Shown here: piece by piece, positions 37,851 to 46,701 of the stretch | Numbering within the stretch: the first letter of the stretch is position 1 | How the letters are laid out: each line of letters starts with the position of its first letter | Translations under genes and position numbers: made by a program | The notes under the pieces: model-generated | The model's input: the letters and a program-made list of their open reading frames with translations, nothing else | The model's database searches: none | Told to the model about the DNA's origin: nothing | From: CADCVT01 sp035940955 | GTDB taxonomy: Bacteria > Actinomycetota > Thermoleophilia > Solirubrobacterales > Solirubrobacteraceae | Assembly (NCBI GenBank): GCA_035940955.1 | Contig: DASZEJ010000058.1 | Coordinates: forward strand, 26,075 to 90,074 | Length of the DNA: 64,000 nt | Direction of reading: 5' to 3'

Positions 37851-38752
37851 GCGACCCGGTCCTCGCCGTCCACGGCGGCGCGGGCGCCTGGCGGGCGGGG
37901 CACGACGAGGCGTGCGAGGCGCTCACCGCGGCGCTGCGCGAGGGCGAGGCCGCGCTGCGCGCGGGCGCCGACGCGCTGACCGCCGTGCAGGTCGCGGTCG
38001 AGGTGCTGGAGGACGCGCCGGTCCTGAACGCGGGGCGGGGCGCGGTGCCGACGGCGAGCGGCGCGTTCGAGCTCGACGCGGCTCTGATGGAAGGAGCGAC
38101 CCGGCGTGCCGCCGCGGTCGCCGCGGTGCGCGGGGTCCGCCACCCGATCGCGCTCGCCCGCGCGGTCCTGGACCGCACGCCCCACGCGTTCCTCGTCGGC
38201 GAGGGAGCGCGGGCGATCGCCGCCGAGGCGGGGCTCGAGCTCGTCGGCGACGACTGGTTCCGGACAGGGCAGCCGTCGCAGCCGGTGGTCGCTCCGGCGG
38301 TCCCTCGCCCGAGCGGGCCGGGTCCGCGCGCCGCCGGCGGCTCCCCCCACGGCACCGTCGGCGCGGTGGCGCTCGACGCCGAGGGGCGGCTGGCCGCGGC
38401 GACCTCGACCGGCGGGCGCCACGGCCAGGTCGACGGGCGCGTCGGCGACTGCCCGGTGATCGGCGCGGGGACGTACGCGAACGCCGTCTGCGCGGTGTCG
38501 GCGACCGGCGACGGCGAGGAGCTGATCCGCGCCGTCGCGGGCCATCGCGTCGGGACGCTCGTCCGCGACGGCGGGCGCGCGCTCGACGCGGCGTGCGACG
38601 TCGTGCTCGAGGACGTGCGCACGCTCGGCGGCACCGCGGGGCTGATCGCGGTCGACGCGGAGGGCACGGTCGCGCTGCGGTTCACGACCGACGCGATGGC
38701 GCGCGGCTTCCTGCGCGTGGGCGGCGAGCCGTTCGTGGCGGTGCGCGCCTGA
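37847..38752 (+). CDS. Isoaspartyl peptidase/L-asparaginase (Ntn hydrolase, plant type)
   Basis: Type-2 asparaginase family enzyme that splits beta-aspartyl (isoaspartyl) dipeptides or asparagine after self-cleavage; 301 residues. Conserved parts are LAVHGGAGAWRAGHDEACEA near the N-terminus and VLNAGRGAVPTASGAFELDA. The autoprocessing site is GSPHGTVGAVALDAEGRLAA, with Thr of GTVG as the nucleophile, followed by ATSTGGRHGQVDGRVGDCPV and GAGTYANAV. The GTG start overlaps the HD-GYP stop (GTGA). Cytoplasmic; likely repair or recycling of isoaspartyl peptides. No functional tie to c-di-GMP signalling is evident. Confidence 0.92.
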   Translation: MSDPVLAVHGGAGAWRAGHDEACEALTAALREGEAALRAGADALTAVQVAVEVLEDAPVLNAGRGAVPTASGAFELDAALMEGATRRAAAVAAVRGVRHPIALARAVLDRTPHAFLVGEGARAIAAEAGLELVGDDWFRTGQPSQPVVAPAVPRPSGPGPRAAGGSPHGTVGAVALDAEGRLAAATSTGGRHGQVDGRVGDCPVIGAGTYANAVCAVSATGDGEELIRAVAGHRVGTLVRDGGRALDAACDVVLEDVRTLGGTAGLIAVDAEGTVALRFTTDAMARGFLRVGGEPFVAVRA

Positions 38753-39396
38753 CGCGCGTCGCCGTCCTCGTCGCGGCGCTCGCCGCCGGCTTCCTCGCGT
38801 TCTCGGTCCTCGACGTCCTCGACTCCGAGCAGGTCCGCGACTGGATCGAGCCGCTGGGCGCGGGAGCGGCGCCCGCCTACGTCGTCGCGTCCGCGCTGCT
38901 CGGCGCCGCGCTCGTCCCCGGCCCGCTGCTCGCCGCGACCAGCGGCCTGCTGTTCGGCGCCGCGCTCGGCACCGCGGTGACGATCGCCGCCTCGACGCTC
39001 AGCGCGGTCGTCTCGCTCGTCGTCGGCCGCCACGCCGGCCGCGCCCAGCTCGAGCCGCGCGCCCGGCCGCTCGCCGAGCTGGCCCAGCGGCACGGGACGC
39101 TCGCGGTGGCGCTCCAGCGCCTGGCGCCGTTCATCCCGGACGCCCCGGTGTCCTACCTGTTCGGCGCGCTCGGCCTGCGCGTGTGGCAGATCGCGCTCGG
39201 CACGATGCTCGGCTCCGCCCCGCGGGCGTTCTCCTACACGAGCATCGGGGCGTCGCTCGACGACCCCGGCTCGCCGCTCGCCGTCGCCGGCTGGGCCGGC
39301 GTCGTGGTCACGGGGCTGGCCGGCCTGCTGCTTGGGCGGCGGTGGCTCGCATCTGCGGGAACAGGACGACGTCCCGCACCGACGGGGCGTCGGTGA
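38749..39396 (+). CDS. VTT-domain (TVP38/TMEM64/DedA-like) membrane protein with probable CTG start
   Basis: A 215-residue polytopic membrane protein. Hydrophobic segments include VAVLVAALAAGFLAFSVLDV, AYVVASALLGAALVPGPLLA, GLLFGAALGTAVTIAASTLS, the re-entrant-like LALQRLAPFIPDAPVSYLFG region and WAGVVVTGLAGLLLG, matching the SNARE-associated/VTT fold linked to lipid scrambling. No ATG, GTG or TTG exists in frame near the beginning; the first plausible start is CTG 38749 in a CTGA overlap with the upstream stop, mirroring the ATGA and GTGA overlaps elsewhere. Its 3' end overlaps convergent lysS by 89 bp. Confidence 0.8.
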   Translation: MTRVAVLVAALAAGFLAFSVLDVLDSEQVRDWIEPLGAGAAPAYVVASALLGAALVPGPLLAATSGLLFGAALGTAVTIAASTLSAVVSLVVGRHAGRAQLEPRARPLAELAQRHGTLAVALQRLAPFIPDAPVSYLFGALGLRVWQIALGTMLGSAPRAFSYTSIGASLDDPGSPLAVAGWAGVVVTGLAGLLLGRRWLASAGTGRRPAPTGRR

Positions 39397-40702
39397 GCAG
39401 CGCGGTCAGGCGGTCGATCCCGACTCCCACGCCGGACATCGGCGGCATCCCGAACTCCATCGCCTCGATGAAGTCCTCCTCGAGCGCCATCGCCTCGTCG
39501 TCGCCGCCGGCCTGCTCGAGCAGCCGCGCGCGCTGCTCCTCGGGGTCGACCAGCTCCGAGTAGCCCTTCGCCAGCTCCCAGCCGTTCGCGACGACCTGGA
39601 ACATGTCGAGCTTGGCCGGGTCCTCGGGGTTGCGGCACGCGAGCGGGACGAGCTCGGCCGGGTGGCCGACGAGGAAGCAGGGGTCGACGAGCTTCGGGCG
39701 CACGGTGCGCTTGTAGAGCGCGTCGGCCAGCCGCGCGTACGAGACCTCCTCGCTCTCGGGGACGTCGATCCCGCGCTCGCGCATCGCCGCCGCCAGCTCG
39801 TCCACGTCGCGGATCGCCGCGAGGTCGATGCCGCTCTCCTCGCGCACCGCGGTCCGGTAGTCGACGACCGGCCACTCGCCGCCGAAGTCGAGCTCGCGGC
39901 CCTGGTAGGTGGCCCGCGTCGACCCGCCCGCGGCGACCGCCGACGCGGCGAGGAGCCGCTGCGTGAAGCGCATGTTCTCGCGGTGGTCCCAGTACGCGCA
40001 GTACCACTCGAGCATCGTGAACTCCTGCAGGTGGCTCGGGTCGAGCCCCTCGTTGCGGAAGCAGCGGGCGATCTCGAACACGCGGTCCAGGCCGCCCGCG
40101 ACGAGCCGCTTGAGGTACGTCTCGGGCGCGATCCGCAGGTAGAGGTCGATGTCGAGCGCGTTGTGGTGGGTCACGAACGGGCGAGCGCTCGCCCCGCTGG
40201 CGGCCGGCTGCAGGACCGGCGTCTCGACCTCCAGGAAGTCCTCGTCCTGCAGCGTCGCGCGCAGCGCGTCGACGATCCGCCCCCGCTGCAGGAAGCGCTC
40301 GCGCGCGTCGCGGTCGAGCGTCAGCTCGAGGTAGCGCTTGCGGTACCGGGTCTCGACGTCGGTGATCCCCGCCCACTTGTCGGGGAACCCGGCCCGCGTG
40401 CGCTGCAGGACCGCGAACGCCTTCACGCGCAGCGTCGGCTCGCCCTTGCGCGTCGTCCAGCGCACGCCGTCGACGCCGACGATGTCGCCGAGCGCGAGCC
40501 CCTTCGCCCGCTCCATCCCCTCCTCGCCGAGCTCGTCGAGCGTGAAGGCGACCTGCACGCGGCCCGAGCGGTCCTGCAGGTGGCCGAACGCGAGCTTGCC
40601 GAAGCTGCGGAAGAGCACGATGCGCCCGGCCAGCCGCGCGGGCGCCTCCTCGTCGAGCGCGGGCACGTCGCGGGCCAGGTGCGTGACGTCGTAGTAGGCC
40701 AC
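39308..40702 (-). CDS. lysS: Lysine--tRNA ligase, class II
   Basis: Charges tRNA-Lys in the cytoplasm; 464 residues. An N-terminal OB-fold anticodon-binding domain (about 20-130: AGRIVLFRSFGKLAFGHLQD, RSGRVQVAFTLDE) precedes the class II core with FLEVETPVLQPAASGASARP, motif 2 in FEIARCFRNEGLDPSHLQEF and motif 3 in GVGVGIDRLTALLT followed by DVVLFPQMR. About 14 extra residues follow that usual end and lie in the overlap with the convergent VTT gene. The start is GTG 40702 (VAYYDVTHLARDVPALDEEA). The N-terminal extension of many bacterial LysS proteins is short here. Confidence 0.95.
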   Translation of the reverse strand: MAYYDVTHLARDVPALDEEAPARLAGRIVLFRSFGKLAFGHLQDRSGRVQVAFTLDELGEEGMERAKGLALGDIVGVDGVRWTTRKGEPTLRVKAFAVLQRTRAGFPDKWAGITDVETRYRKRYLELTLDRDARERFLQRGRIVDALRATLQDEDFLEVETPVLQPAASGASARPFVTHHNALDIDLYLRIAPETYLKRLVAGGLDRVFEIARCFRNEGLDPSHLQEFTMLEWYCAYWDHRENMRFTQRLLAASAVAAGGSTRATYQGRELDFGGEWPVVDYRTAVREESGIDLAAIRDVDELAAAMRERGIDVPESEEVSYARLADALYKRTVRPKLVDPCFLVGHPAELVPLACRNPEDPAKLDMFQVVANGWELAKGYSELVDPEEQRARLLEQAGGDDEAMALEEDFIEAMEFGMPPMSGVGVGIDRLTALLTDAPSVRDVVLFPQMRATAAQAAGRPAP

Positions 40703-40730
40703 GGGCCGTCGAGGGTACGCGGCGGGCCGC

Positions 40731-42779
40731 TCAGGCGCCGCGAAGCACGCCGAGGCGGATCAGCGTCCGCCGCAGCTCGGCGCGCCGGGCGATCACCGCG
40801 CGCGACGCCACCCCCGCCGCGCGGATGCGCCCGGCGCGCACGGTGAACACCCGCGACCGGCCGGCCAGGTAGAGGCCGGGCGCGAGCCGGCGCTCGGTGC
40901 GGTAGGCGCGCCGCAGCGCGCGCAGCGAGTCGCCCGGCCGCACGCGCGCGGCCACGGAGCGGCTCGTCGTGACGACCAGCCGCGCCCGCCCGCGGCGCGA
41001 GAAGACGACCACCGCGTTGCCGCCGCCCTCGACGCAGTAGCGCACGGACCCCGTGCCCGGCCGCTGCGCCGGCCCGCCGCGCAGCGCCACCTCGGCGCGC
41101 GACGCTCCGAGCGCGAACGGCCCGACGGCGCGCGCGTCGAAGCGCAGCGGGGTGGGCAGGCAGGCGCGCGCGGGCAGCGCCGGGGGCGGCGGCGCGCCCC
41201 CGGACGGCTCGCCGCGCGGCGGAGCGTCGAACCGCCCGAGGTCGCCCGAGTTCGAGTTGCCGTCGAGGAACCCCGTCCCGGCCACCTCGTCGGCGTGCGG
41301 CCCCCGGTAGCGCAGGACGTAGAGCCCGTTGCGCAGGTCGATCGCGTAGATCAGCCCGTCCTTGACGACCGGGAAGCTCCACATGACGACCTTGTCCTCG
41401 CCCGAGCTGAGCGCCGGGTCCTCGAGCTGGACCTGCGGCAGCGGCTCGGGGATGAACTCGGCCGCGGGCGCCGGGTGCGCCGGGTCGGCGATGTCGATCG
41501 CCTGGAGGCCGGCGGAGTGCCAGGTGATCAGCGCGAGGTTCCGCGTCAGCGTCGGGTTGTGCGACGCGAAGCTCGAGAAGTTGTCGCGCGCGGGCGACAC
41601 GGTCTCGCAGAACTTCGGATCGTTGACCGGCAGCTTGTACTCGGCGGCGACCGCCGGTGCGTCCTCCCGCCGCACGTCGATCATCCGCACCCAGCCCCAC
41701 GGACAGCCGTGCGCGTCGAGCAGGCCGCCGAGCTTCCCGTAGACCTCATCGGTGGTCAGCGCCCACTCGGTGCCGGGCACCTTCACCGCGCTGTGCGCGC
41801 CGGGGTCGGTCCAGAACACCCGGTTCTCCACCGGCGTGACCAGGCGGACGTGCGGCACCGGCCGGTTCTCGGCGAAGTCCGACGTGTCCGCGACCAGGAA
41901 CCCGCCTCCCAGGTACGCGAGGTACGCGCGGCGCCCGTCGTGCGACACGGTGAGCGAGTGCAGGCGGTTGTCGCGCTCCTTGTTGCCGATGACCGTCGTC
42001 CACTTCTCGAGCTCGGCGAACTCGCCCTCGCGCGCCTTCGAGATGTCGGTGACGATCAGGTTCTCGCGGCCGCTCTCGTCGGTGCTCGGCGTCGTCTGGT
42101 ACATGAGCACGCGGCTCGGCCGCTGCGGGTCGGTCCAGACGAAGAACTCGTGCGGGCTCTGGGCCTGGTTGCGCGACGGGAAGTACGTGGAGACGAGCTT
42201 CGGCCGCGCAGCGTTCTCGCCGGTGATGTCGTAGAAGCGATAGTTCGAGGTGGCGACCGTGCGGCCGGCCTGCGACGCGTTCGCGCAGCCGTGGATCAGC
42301 TCGCTGCAGCCGTGGTTGAGGACGATCAGCAGCCCCTTGTCCGGGAGGATCCGCAGCTCGCGCGACGACTCGCCGGGGTTGGCCTCGGCCGGCTGGCCGA
42401 TCTCGTGCACGACCGCCGGCTCGGCCGGGTCGGACACGTCGACGACGAAGACGCCGGTGTTCGGCTCCGGCCCGTCGGTGCGCGAGCCGACGTACGCGTA
42501 GTCGCCCCACACCGCGAGCGCCGCGTTCATCCCGCGGCTGCGCAGCGGGTCGTGGCCGACCAGCTCGAAGCCGCCGGGGGCGGCGGGCAGCACCTTCTCG
42601 AGCGGCGCGGCCCGGGTGCCTGCGGGCGGCTCCACGAGCGGCCGGCCGAGCGTGCTGAGCGCGGGCTCGAGCAGGTCGGGCGAGCTGTCGCCCAGCTCGG
42701 AGATCTCGTGCGCGGGCGCGCTCGCGGGCGCGAGCGCCGTGAGCGCGCACAGAGCGATCGTCGCCGACCTCCTCCCCAC
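40731..42779 (-). CDS. Secreted LVIVD-repeat beta-propeller protein
   Basis: A 682-residue exported protein with a signal peptide (GRRSATIALCALTALAPASA). The middle (about 85-520) contains repeated propeller-like blades of the LVIVD type: NTGVFVVDVSDPAEPAVVHE, GGGFLVADTSDFAENRPVPH, GLQAIDIADPAHPAPAAEFI and LIYAIDLRNGLYVLRYRGPH. After a proline-rich hinge a C-terminal module of about 130 residues begins RFDARAVGPFALGASRAEVA. Several Cys are present. No catalytic residues are evident; extracellular binding or scaffolding is likely. Two smaller exported proteins lie immediately upstream, suggesting a secreted set. Confidence 0.85.
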   Translation of the reverse strand: MGRRSATIALCALTALAPASAPAHEISELGDSSPDLLEPALSTLGRPLVEPPAGTRAAPLEKVLPAAPGGFELVGHDPLRSRGMNAALAVWGDYAYVGSRTDGPEPNTGVFVVDVSDPAEPAVVHEIGQPAEANPGESSRELRILPDKGLLIVLNHGCSELIHGCANASQAGRTVATSNYRFYDITGENAARPKLVSTYFPSRNQAQSPHEFFVWTDPQRPSRVLMYQTTPSTDESGRENLIVTDISKAREGEFAELEKWTTVIGNKERDNRLHSLTVSHDGRRAYLAYLGGGFLVADTSDFAENRPVPHVRLVTPVENRVFWTDPGAHSAVKVPGTEWALTTDEVYGKLGGLLDAHGCPWGWVRMIDVRREDAPAVAAEYKLPVNDPKFCETVSPARDNFSSFASHNPTLTRNLALITWHSAGLQAIDIADPAHPAPAAEFIPEPLPQVQLEDPALSSGEDKVVMWSFPVVKDGLIYAIDLRNGLYVLRYRGPHADEVAGTGFLDGNSNSGDLGRFDAPPRGEPSGGAPPPPALPARACLPTPLRFDARAVGPFALGASRAEVALRGGPAQRPGTGSVRYCVEGGGNAVVVFSRRGRARLVVTTSRSVAARVRPGDSLRALRRAYRTERRLAPGLYLAGRSRVFTVRAGRIRAAGVASRAVIARRAELRRTLIRLGVLRGA

Positions 42780-42814
42780 GCCGGTCGTCTACCCGGAATC
42801 CGGTGCTGTCAGCG

Positions 42815-43381
42815 TCAGTCCTTCCAGCGGATCGCCTTCGTCTTAGGGACCGGCGAGGTCAGCGTCCGCTGGTCCGGCCCGCGCAGCTCGAGCCGCGCGG
42901 TCCGCGCGGTCGAGAAGAACGCGACGTTCCGCGTGAGCGTCAGGGGCCTGCGCGTCCCGTCCGCGAACCTCAGCACGGCGGCGGTGTAGCCGTCCGGCAC
43001 GAGCGCCGCGCTCGCCCGCCGGCCGTGCCGGTCGTAGACGGCGAACCACGGAGCGCGCTCGTACTCGCCGCCGTCCGACGCGCACATCGCGACGACGTTC
43101 ACGTCGCGCTCGTGGCGGACGAGGCAGACGTGCCCCGCGTCGGCGCCGTCCACCACGTAGTAGGTCCCGTCGCGGTACCGGCCGACGCGCCGCGCGGTGG
43201 CCGGATCGCCGAGGTCGTACCTCGCGGTCGGCGACGCAAGCACGTCCGCGGGCAGCGCGTCGTCCGCCTCGCGCGGCTCCGCGAGCACCGCGAACGGGCG
43301 CTCGCTGCCGTCCGCCCGCAGCGCCGCCGCGCCGGCGGTGAGGAAGGCCAGGACGCACACCAAGATCAACAGTGGCCGCAT
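42815..43381 (-). CDS. Exported hypothetical protein
   Basis: A 188-residue protein with signal sequence MRPLLILVCVLAFLTAGAAA and a soluble domain. ARYDLGDPATARRVGRYRDG and YYVVDGADAGHVCLVRHERD are followed by WFAVYDRHGRRASAALVPDG and a beta-rich end, TLTRNVAFFSTARTARLELR. Two Cys (HVCLV and AMCAS) may form a disulfide. A strong ribosome-binding site (AGGAGGAG) precedes ATG 43381, and the gene starts 13 bp after its upstream neighbour. Not recognised. Position suggests it works with the propeller protein and the Cys-rich protein. Confidence 0.75.
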   Translation of the reverse strand: MRPLLILVCVLAFLTAGAAALRADGSERPFAVLAEPREADDALPADVLASPTARYDLGDPATARRVGRYRDGTYYVVDGADAGHVCLVRHERDVNVVAMCASDGGEYERAPWFAVYDRHGRRASAALVPDGYTAAVLRFADGTRRPLTLTRNVAFFSTARTARLELRGPDQRTLTSPVPKTKAIRWKD

Positions 43382-43394
43382 GTCCGTCTCCTCC

Positions 43395-44054
43395 TCAGTT
43401 GACCCAGTCGTACGCGCAGCGCGTGTGGCTGGGCGTCCCCTCGTTCGTGCAGTAGAACTTCCGGTAGCGGGCGGAGAAGCTGATCGACAGCAGCTCCTGG
43501 TCGTTGCGCCAGCCCTCCGCGTGGCAGTCGCGCTCGTAGTAGCCGTCGCGCGTGACGCAGCCGATGTGCGCGTGCATCCCGGTCCCGCACACGCGCTGGC
43601 TGTTGTAGACGCCCTTCGGGAACCGGTGGTTGGTCGACTCGACCCAGCTGCCCTGGTACTCGCAGTGGTAGTCCGGCGGCCCCGTGCCCTTGTAGTACGT
43701 CCGGCCGTCCGCGCTCCTGCCGCCGCCGCCGGCGCAGGCGACGACGTTGGACCGCTGGCGGACGTCGTCGACGCACGCCGAGGTCGGCGGGCCGCTCTCG
43801 ACGATGGCGCTCGCCGCGGAGGCCGGCCCGTCGGTCGCGCTTTCGACCTGGTCGCGCAGACGCTCGCGGTTGTCGCCGACCGGACAGGCGTGCGGCTCGA
43901 CGATCTCGATGACGCAATCGGTGGCGTCCTGGGCCTGGAGCACCGCGTCGTACGGGTCCTGACCGGTGGCGCTGCTCGCGAGCGCGAACGTGAGCGCGAC
44001 GGCGAGCATCGCCGCGGCTACGCGCGCTGTACGGCGCACGACAGAGCGTCGCAT
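43395..44054 (-). CDS. Exported Cys-rich hypothetical protein
   Basis: A 219-residue protein with signal peptide (VRRTARVAAAMLAVALTFAL, cleavage near SSATGQ) and ten Cys in the mature part (DCVIEI, HACPVG, SACVDD, VACAGG, YHCEYQ, RVCGTG, IGCVTR, RDCHAE, FYCTNE, TRCAYD), enough for five disulfides. Trp, Tyr and His are frequent (GSWVESTNHRFPKGVYNSQR). No family recognised. ATG 44054 has a GGGGG ribosome-binding site. It is first of three co-directional genes for exported proteins. Function unknown; a stable extracellular binding module or effector is possible. Confidence 0.75.
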   Translation of the reverse strand: MRRSVVRRTARVAAAMLAVALTFALASSATGQDPYDAVLQAQDATDCVIEIVEPHACPVGDNRERLRDQVESATDGPASAASAIVESGPPTSACVDDVRQRSNVVACAGGGGRSADGRTYYKGTGPPDYHCEYQGSWVESTNHRFPKGVYNSQRVCGTGMHAHIGCVTRDGYYERDCHAEGWRNDQELLSISFSARYRKFYCTNEGTPSHTRCAYDWVN

Positions 44055-44132
44055 GTGTTCCCCCTTGCCGCGCGATCCCTCGACGGGATCGACGCACCGG
44101 AACTTAGTTCGTCAGCCCTGCGTGCGCAACCG

Positions 44133-45236
44133 TCAACCGGCGTGCGCCGGCTGCGCCGCCCGCAGCGCCGCGCGGAGGTCGGCGACGAGGTCCTCCGCCG
44201 CCTCGATCCCGCACGACAGCCGCACGAGGTCCGGCGGCACCGCCGCCGCGGAGCCCTCGACCGACTGGTGGGTCATCGCCTGCGGCACCTCGATCAGCGA
44301 CTCGACCCCGCCGAGCGACTCGGCGAGCGTGAAGAGCTCGGTCGCCGCGGCGATCCGCTTCGCGTCGGGGTGGCGGAACGAGACCATCCCGCCGAAGCCC
44401 GGCCAGCGGACGTCCTCGACGCCCGGCTCGCCGCGCAGGAAGTCGACCACCGCACGGGCGTTCTCGGTGTGCGCGGCGACCCGCAGGTGCAGCGTGCGCA
44501 GCCCGCGGTGGACGAGGAAGCAGTCGAACGGGCCGGGCACCGCGCCGACCGAGTTCTGGATGAAGCGCACGCGCGCGTGCAGGTCCGCGTCGGCGACGAC
44601 CACCGCGCCGCCGACGACGTCCGAGTGGCCGCCGAGGTACTTCGTCGTCGAGTGCACGACCGCGTCGGCGCCCAGCTCGAGCGGGCGCTGCACTGCGGGC
44701 GTCGCGAACGTGTTGTCGACCGCGACGATCGCCCGGCCGCCGACGCGGTGGGCCACCGCGGCGACGTCCACGACGTTGAGCAGCGGGTTCGTCGGGGTCT
44801 CGATCCACACCACGCGCGTCTGGGGCCGGATCGCCGCGCTCACCGCGCCCAGGTCGGTCTGGTCGACCATGTCGTACTGCAGGCCGAACCGGGTCAGCAC
44901 CTTGTCGACCAGCCGGTAGGTGCCGCCGTACAGGTCGTTCGGCAGGATCACGTGGTCGCCCGCGTTCGTCGCGGCGCTGAGCAGCGCGTGGGTCGCCGCC
45001 ATGCCGCTGCTGAACGCGCTCCCCAGCCCGCCCTCGAGCTCGCCGAGCGCGCGCTCCAGCGCCGCCCGCGTCGGGTTGGCGCTGCGCGAGTAGTCGAAGT
45101 CCTCGACGAACTCGCCGGGCGCCGGCTGCGCGTAGGTGGAGGTCTGGTGGATCGCCGGGATCACCGACCCGTACGTCGGGTCGGGCTCCAGCCCGGCGTG
45201 GACGGCGCGGGTGGGGAACAGGCGGTCGCCGCTCAC
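44133..45236 (-). CDS. Cystathionine gamma-synthase/gamma-lyase family PLP enzyme
   Basis: Cys/Met metabolism PLP enzyme of 367 residues, cytoplasmic. It begins TRAVHAGLEPDPTYGSVIPA with IHQTSTYAQPAPGEFVEDFD, then YSRSANPTRAALERALGELE. The PLP-Lys is in VVHSTTKYLGGHSDVVGGAV and the C-terminus has GGVESLIEVPQAMTHQSVEG. Sequence alone does not separate synthase from lyase. Its GTG overlaps the stop of cystathionine beta-synthase (GTGA), and that pairing favours a gamma-lyase completing reverse transsulfuration from homocysteine to cysteine. Confidence 0.93.
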   Translation of the reverse strand: MSGDRLFPTRAVHAGLEPDPTYGSVIPAIHQTSTYAQPAPGEFVEDFDYSRSANPTRAALERALGELEGGLGSAFSSGMAATHALLSAATNAGDHVILPNDLYGGTYRLVDKVLTRFGLQYDMVDQTDLGAVSAAIRPQTRVVWIETPTNPLLNVVDVAAVAHRVGGRAIVAVDNTFATPAVQRPLELGADAVVHSTTKYLGGHSDVVGGAVVVADADLHARVRFIQNSVGAVPGPFDCFLVHRGLRTLHLRVAAHTENARAVVDFLRGEPGVEDVRWPGFGGMVSFRHPDAKRIAAATELFTLAESLGGVESLIEVPQAMTHQSVEGSAAAVPPDLVRLSCGIEAAEDLVADLRAALRAAQPAHAG

Positions 45237-46624
45237 CGAGCCAGCGCCTCGAGCAGGTCGGCGCGGGTGACGACCCCGGCCGCCCGGCCGTCGACGGTCA
45301 CGAGCAGCGCGCCGCGCTCGCCGGCCAGGAGCGACACCGCCTCGGTGGCGGCGTCGTCGGCGGCCACCGCGGGGAACGGCGGCTCCATCACGTCGATGAC
45401 CTCCGCGTTGAGCAGCGCGGAGTCCTGCACCGCGTGCTTGAGCAGCCCGCGCTCCCCCACGCTGCCGACGATCGCCTGCGGGTCGTGCGAGGAGACGACC
45501 GGCAGCTGCGAGACGCGGTGCTCGTGCAGCAGCGCCACCGCGTCGCGCACCTTGTCGTGCGCGCTGACGGTCACGAGCGGCGGCATCTCGCCGCTCTCGT
45601 GCTTGCGCCGCAGCACCTCGCCGACCGACATCTCGCCGCCCGCCCGCTCGAGGAAGCCGTACTGCGTCATCCACGCGTCGCTGTAGACCTTCGACAGGTA
45701 GCTGCGCCCGCCGTCGGGCAGGATCACCACCATCAGCGCGTCGGGGTCGTCGATCGTGCGCGCGGCCTCGATCGCGGCGTGCACGGCCAGGCCGCCCGAG
45801 CCGCCGGTGAGGATGCCCTCCTCGCTCGCGAGCCGGCGGGTCATGAGGAAGCTGTCGCGGTCGGAGACCGTGACCCAGCGGTCGACGATCTCGCGGTCGA
45901 AGGTCTCGGGCCAGAAGTCCTCGCCGACGCCCTCCACTAGGTACGGCTTGACGACGTCGTTCGAGTAGATCGAGCCGACGGGGTCGCCCCCGATCACCTC
46001 GATCGCCGGGTTCTGCTCCTTGAGGTAGCGCCCGATGCCGCTCACCGTGCCGCCGGTGCCGACGCCGACGACGAGGTGGGTGATCGCGCCGCCCGTCTGC
46101 TCCCAGATCTCCGGCCCGGTCCAGCGGTAGTGGGTCTCGGGGTTCGCGGGGTTGCGGTACTGGTTGGGCTGGAAGGCGCCGGGGATCTCCTCCGCCAGCC
46201 GGTCGGCGACGCGGTAGTAGGACTCCGGCGACTCGGGCGGGACGTCGGTGGGCGCGACGACGACCTCGGCGCCGTACGCGCGCAGCAGGTCGATCTTCTC
46301 CTTCGACATCTTGTCGGGCATGACCGCGATGACGCGGTAGCCCTTCAGGCGCGCGGCGATGGCCAGGCCCGTGCCGGTGTTGCCGCTCGTCGGCTCGACG
46401 ATCGTGCCGCCCGGCTTCAGCTTGCCGTCGCGCTCGGCCGCCTCGATGAGCGACAGCGCGACGCGGTCCTTGATCGACCCCCCGGGGTTGAGCGCCTCGA
46501 TCTTGGCGACGACCTGCGGCTTGACGCCCGCGCCGACGTGAGAGAGTCGGACGAGCGGCGTGTCGCCGATCGCCTCGAGGATCGAGGGAAGGATGGCCGT
46601 CCTGGGTTCGGTTGCCGCGCGCAT
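45233..46624 (-). CDS. cbs: Cystathionine beta-synthase with tandem CBS domains
   Basis: Condenses homocysteine with serine to cystathionine; 463 residues, the size of the mycobacterial enzyme. The N-terminal PLP domain has PSILEAIGDTPLVRLSHVGA, the PLP-Lys in NPGGSIKDRVALSLIEAAER, EPTSGNTGTGLAIAARLKGY and VVGVGTGGTVSGIGRYLKEQ. Two CBS domains (about 335-460: TVSAHDKVRDAVALLHEHRV and MEPPFPAVAADDAATEAVSL) suggest nucleotide or S-adenosylmethionine regulation. ATG 46624 matches the conserved beginning; several upstream in-frame starts would intrude on the divergent lrp promoter. Coupled to the gamma-enzyme gene by GTGA. Confidence 0.95.
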   Translation of the reverse strand: MRAATEPRTAILPSILEAIGDTPLVRLSHVGAGVKPQVVAKIEALNPGGSIKDRVALSLIEAAERDGKLKPGGTIVEPTSGNTGTGLAIAARLKGYRVIAVMPDKMSKEKIDLLRAYGAEVVVAPTDVPPESPESYYRVADRLAEEIPGAFQPNQYRNPANPETHYRWTGPEIWEQTGGAITHLVVGVGTGGTVSGIGRYLKEQNPAIEVIGGDPVGSIYSNDVVKPYLVEGVGEDFWPETFDREIVDRWVTVSDRDSFLMTRRLASEEGILTGGSGGLAVHAAIEAARTIDDPDALMVVILPDGGRSYLSKVYSDAWMTQYGFLERAGGEMSVGEVLRRKHESGEMPPLVTVSAHDKVRDAVALLHEHRVSQLPVVSSHDPQAIVGSVGERGLLKHAVQDSALLNAEVIDVMEPPFPAVAADDAATEAVSLLAGERGALLVTVDGRAAGVVTRADLLEALAR

Positions 46625-46659
46625 GGCCGGGAGTGTAGGACTCATGCGGTCATCTCGCA

Positions 46660-46701
46660 TCGACGCCGAATCGCGTGCGAGAATTGGCCTCGATGCCGAA
46701 T
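46660..46701. promoter_or_regulatory. Direct repeat, candidate Lrp-family binding region
   Basis: TCGACGCCGAAT (46660-46671) and TCGATGCCGAAT (46690-46701) are 12-mers differing at one base, 30 bp apart, about three helical turns; the second covers the lrp start codon. It lies between divergent cbs and lrp. Such phased repeats suit Lrp/AsnC octamers and could control both genes. Confidence 0.4.
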
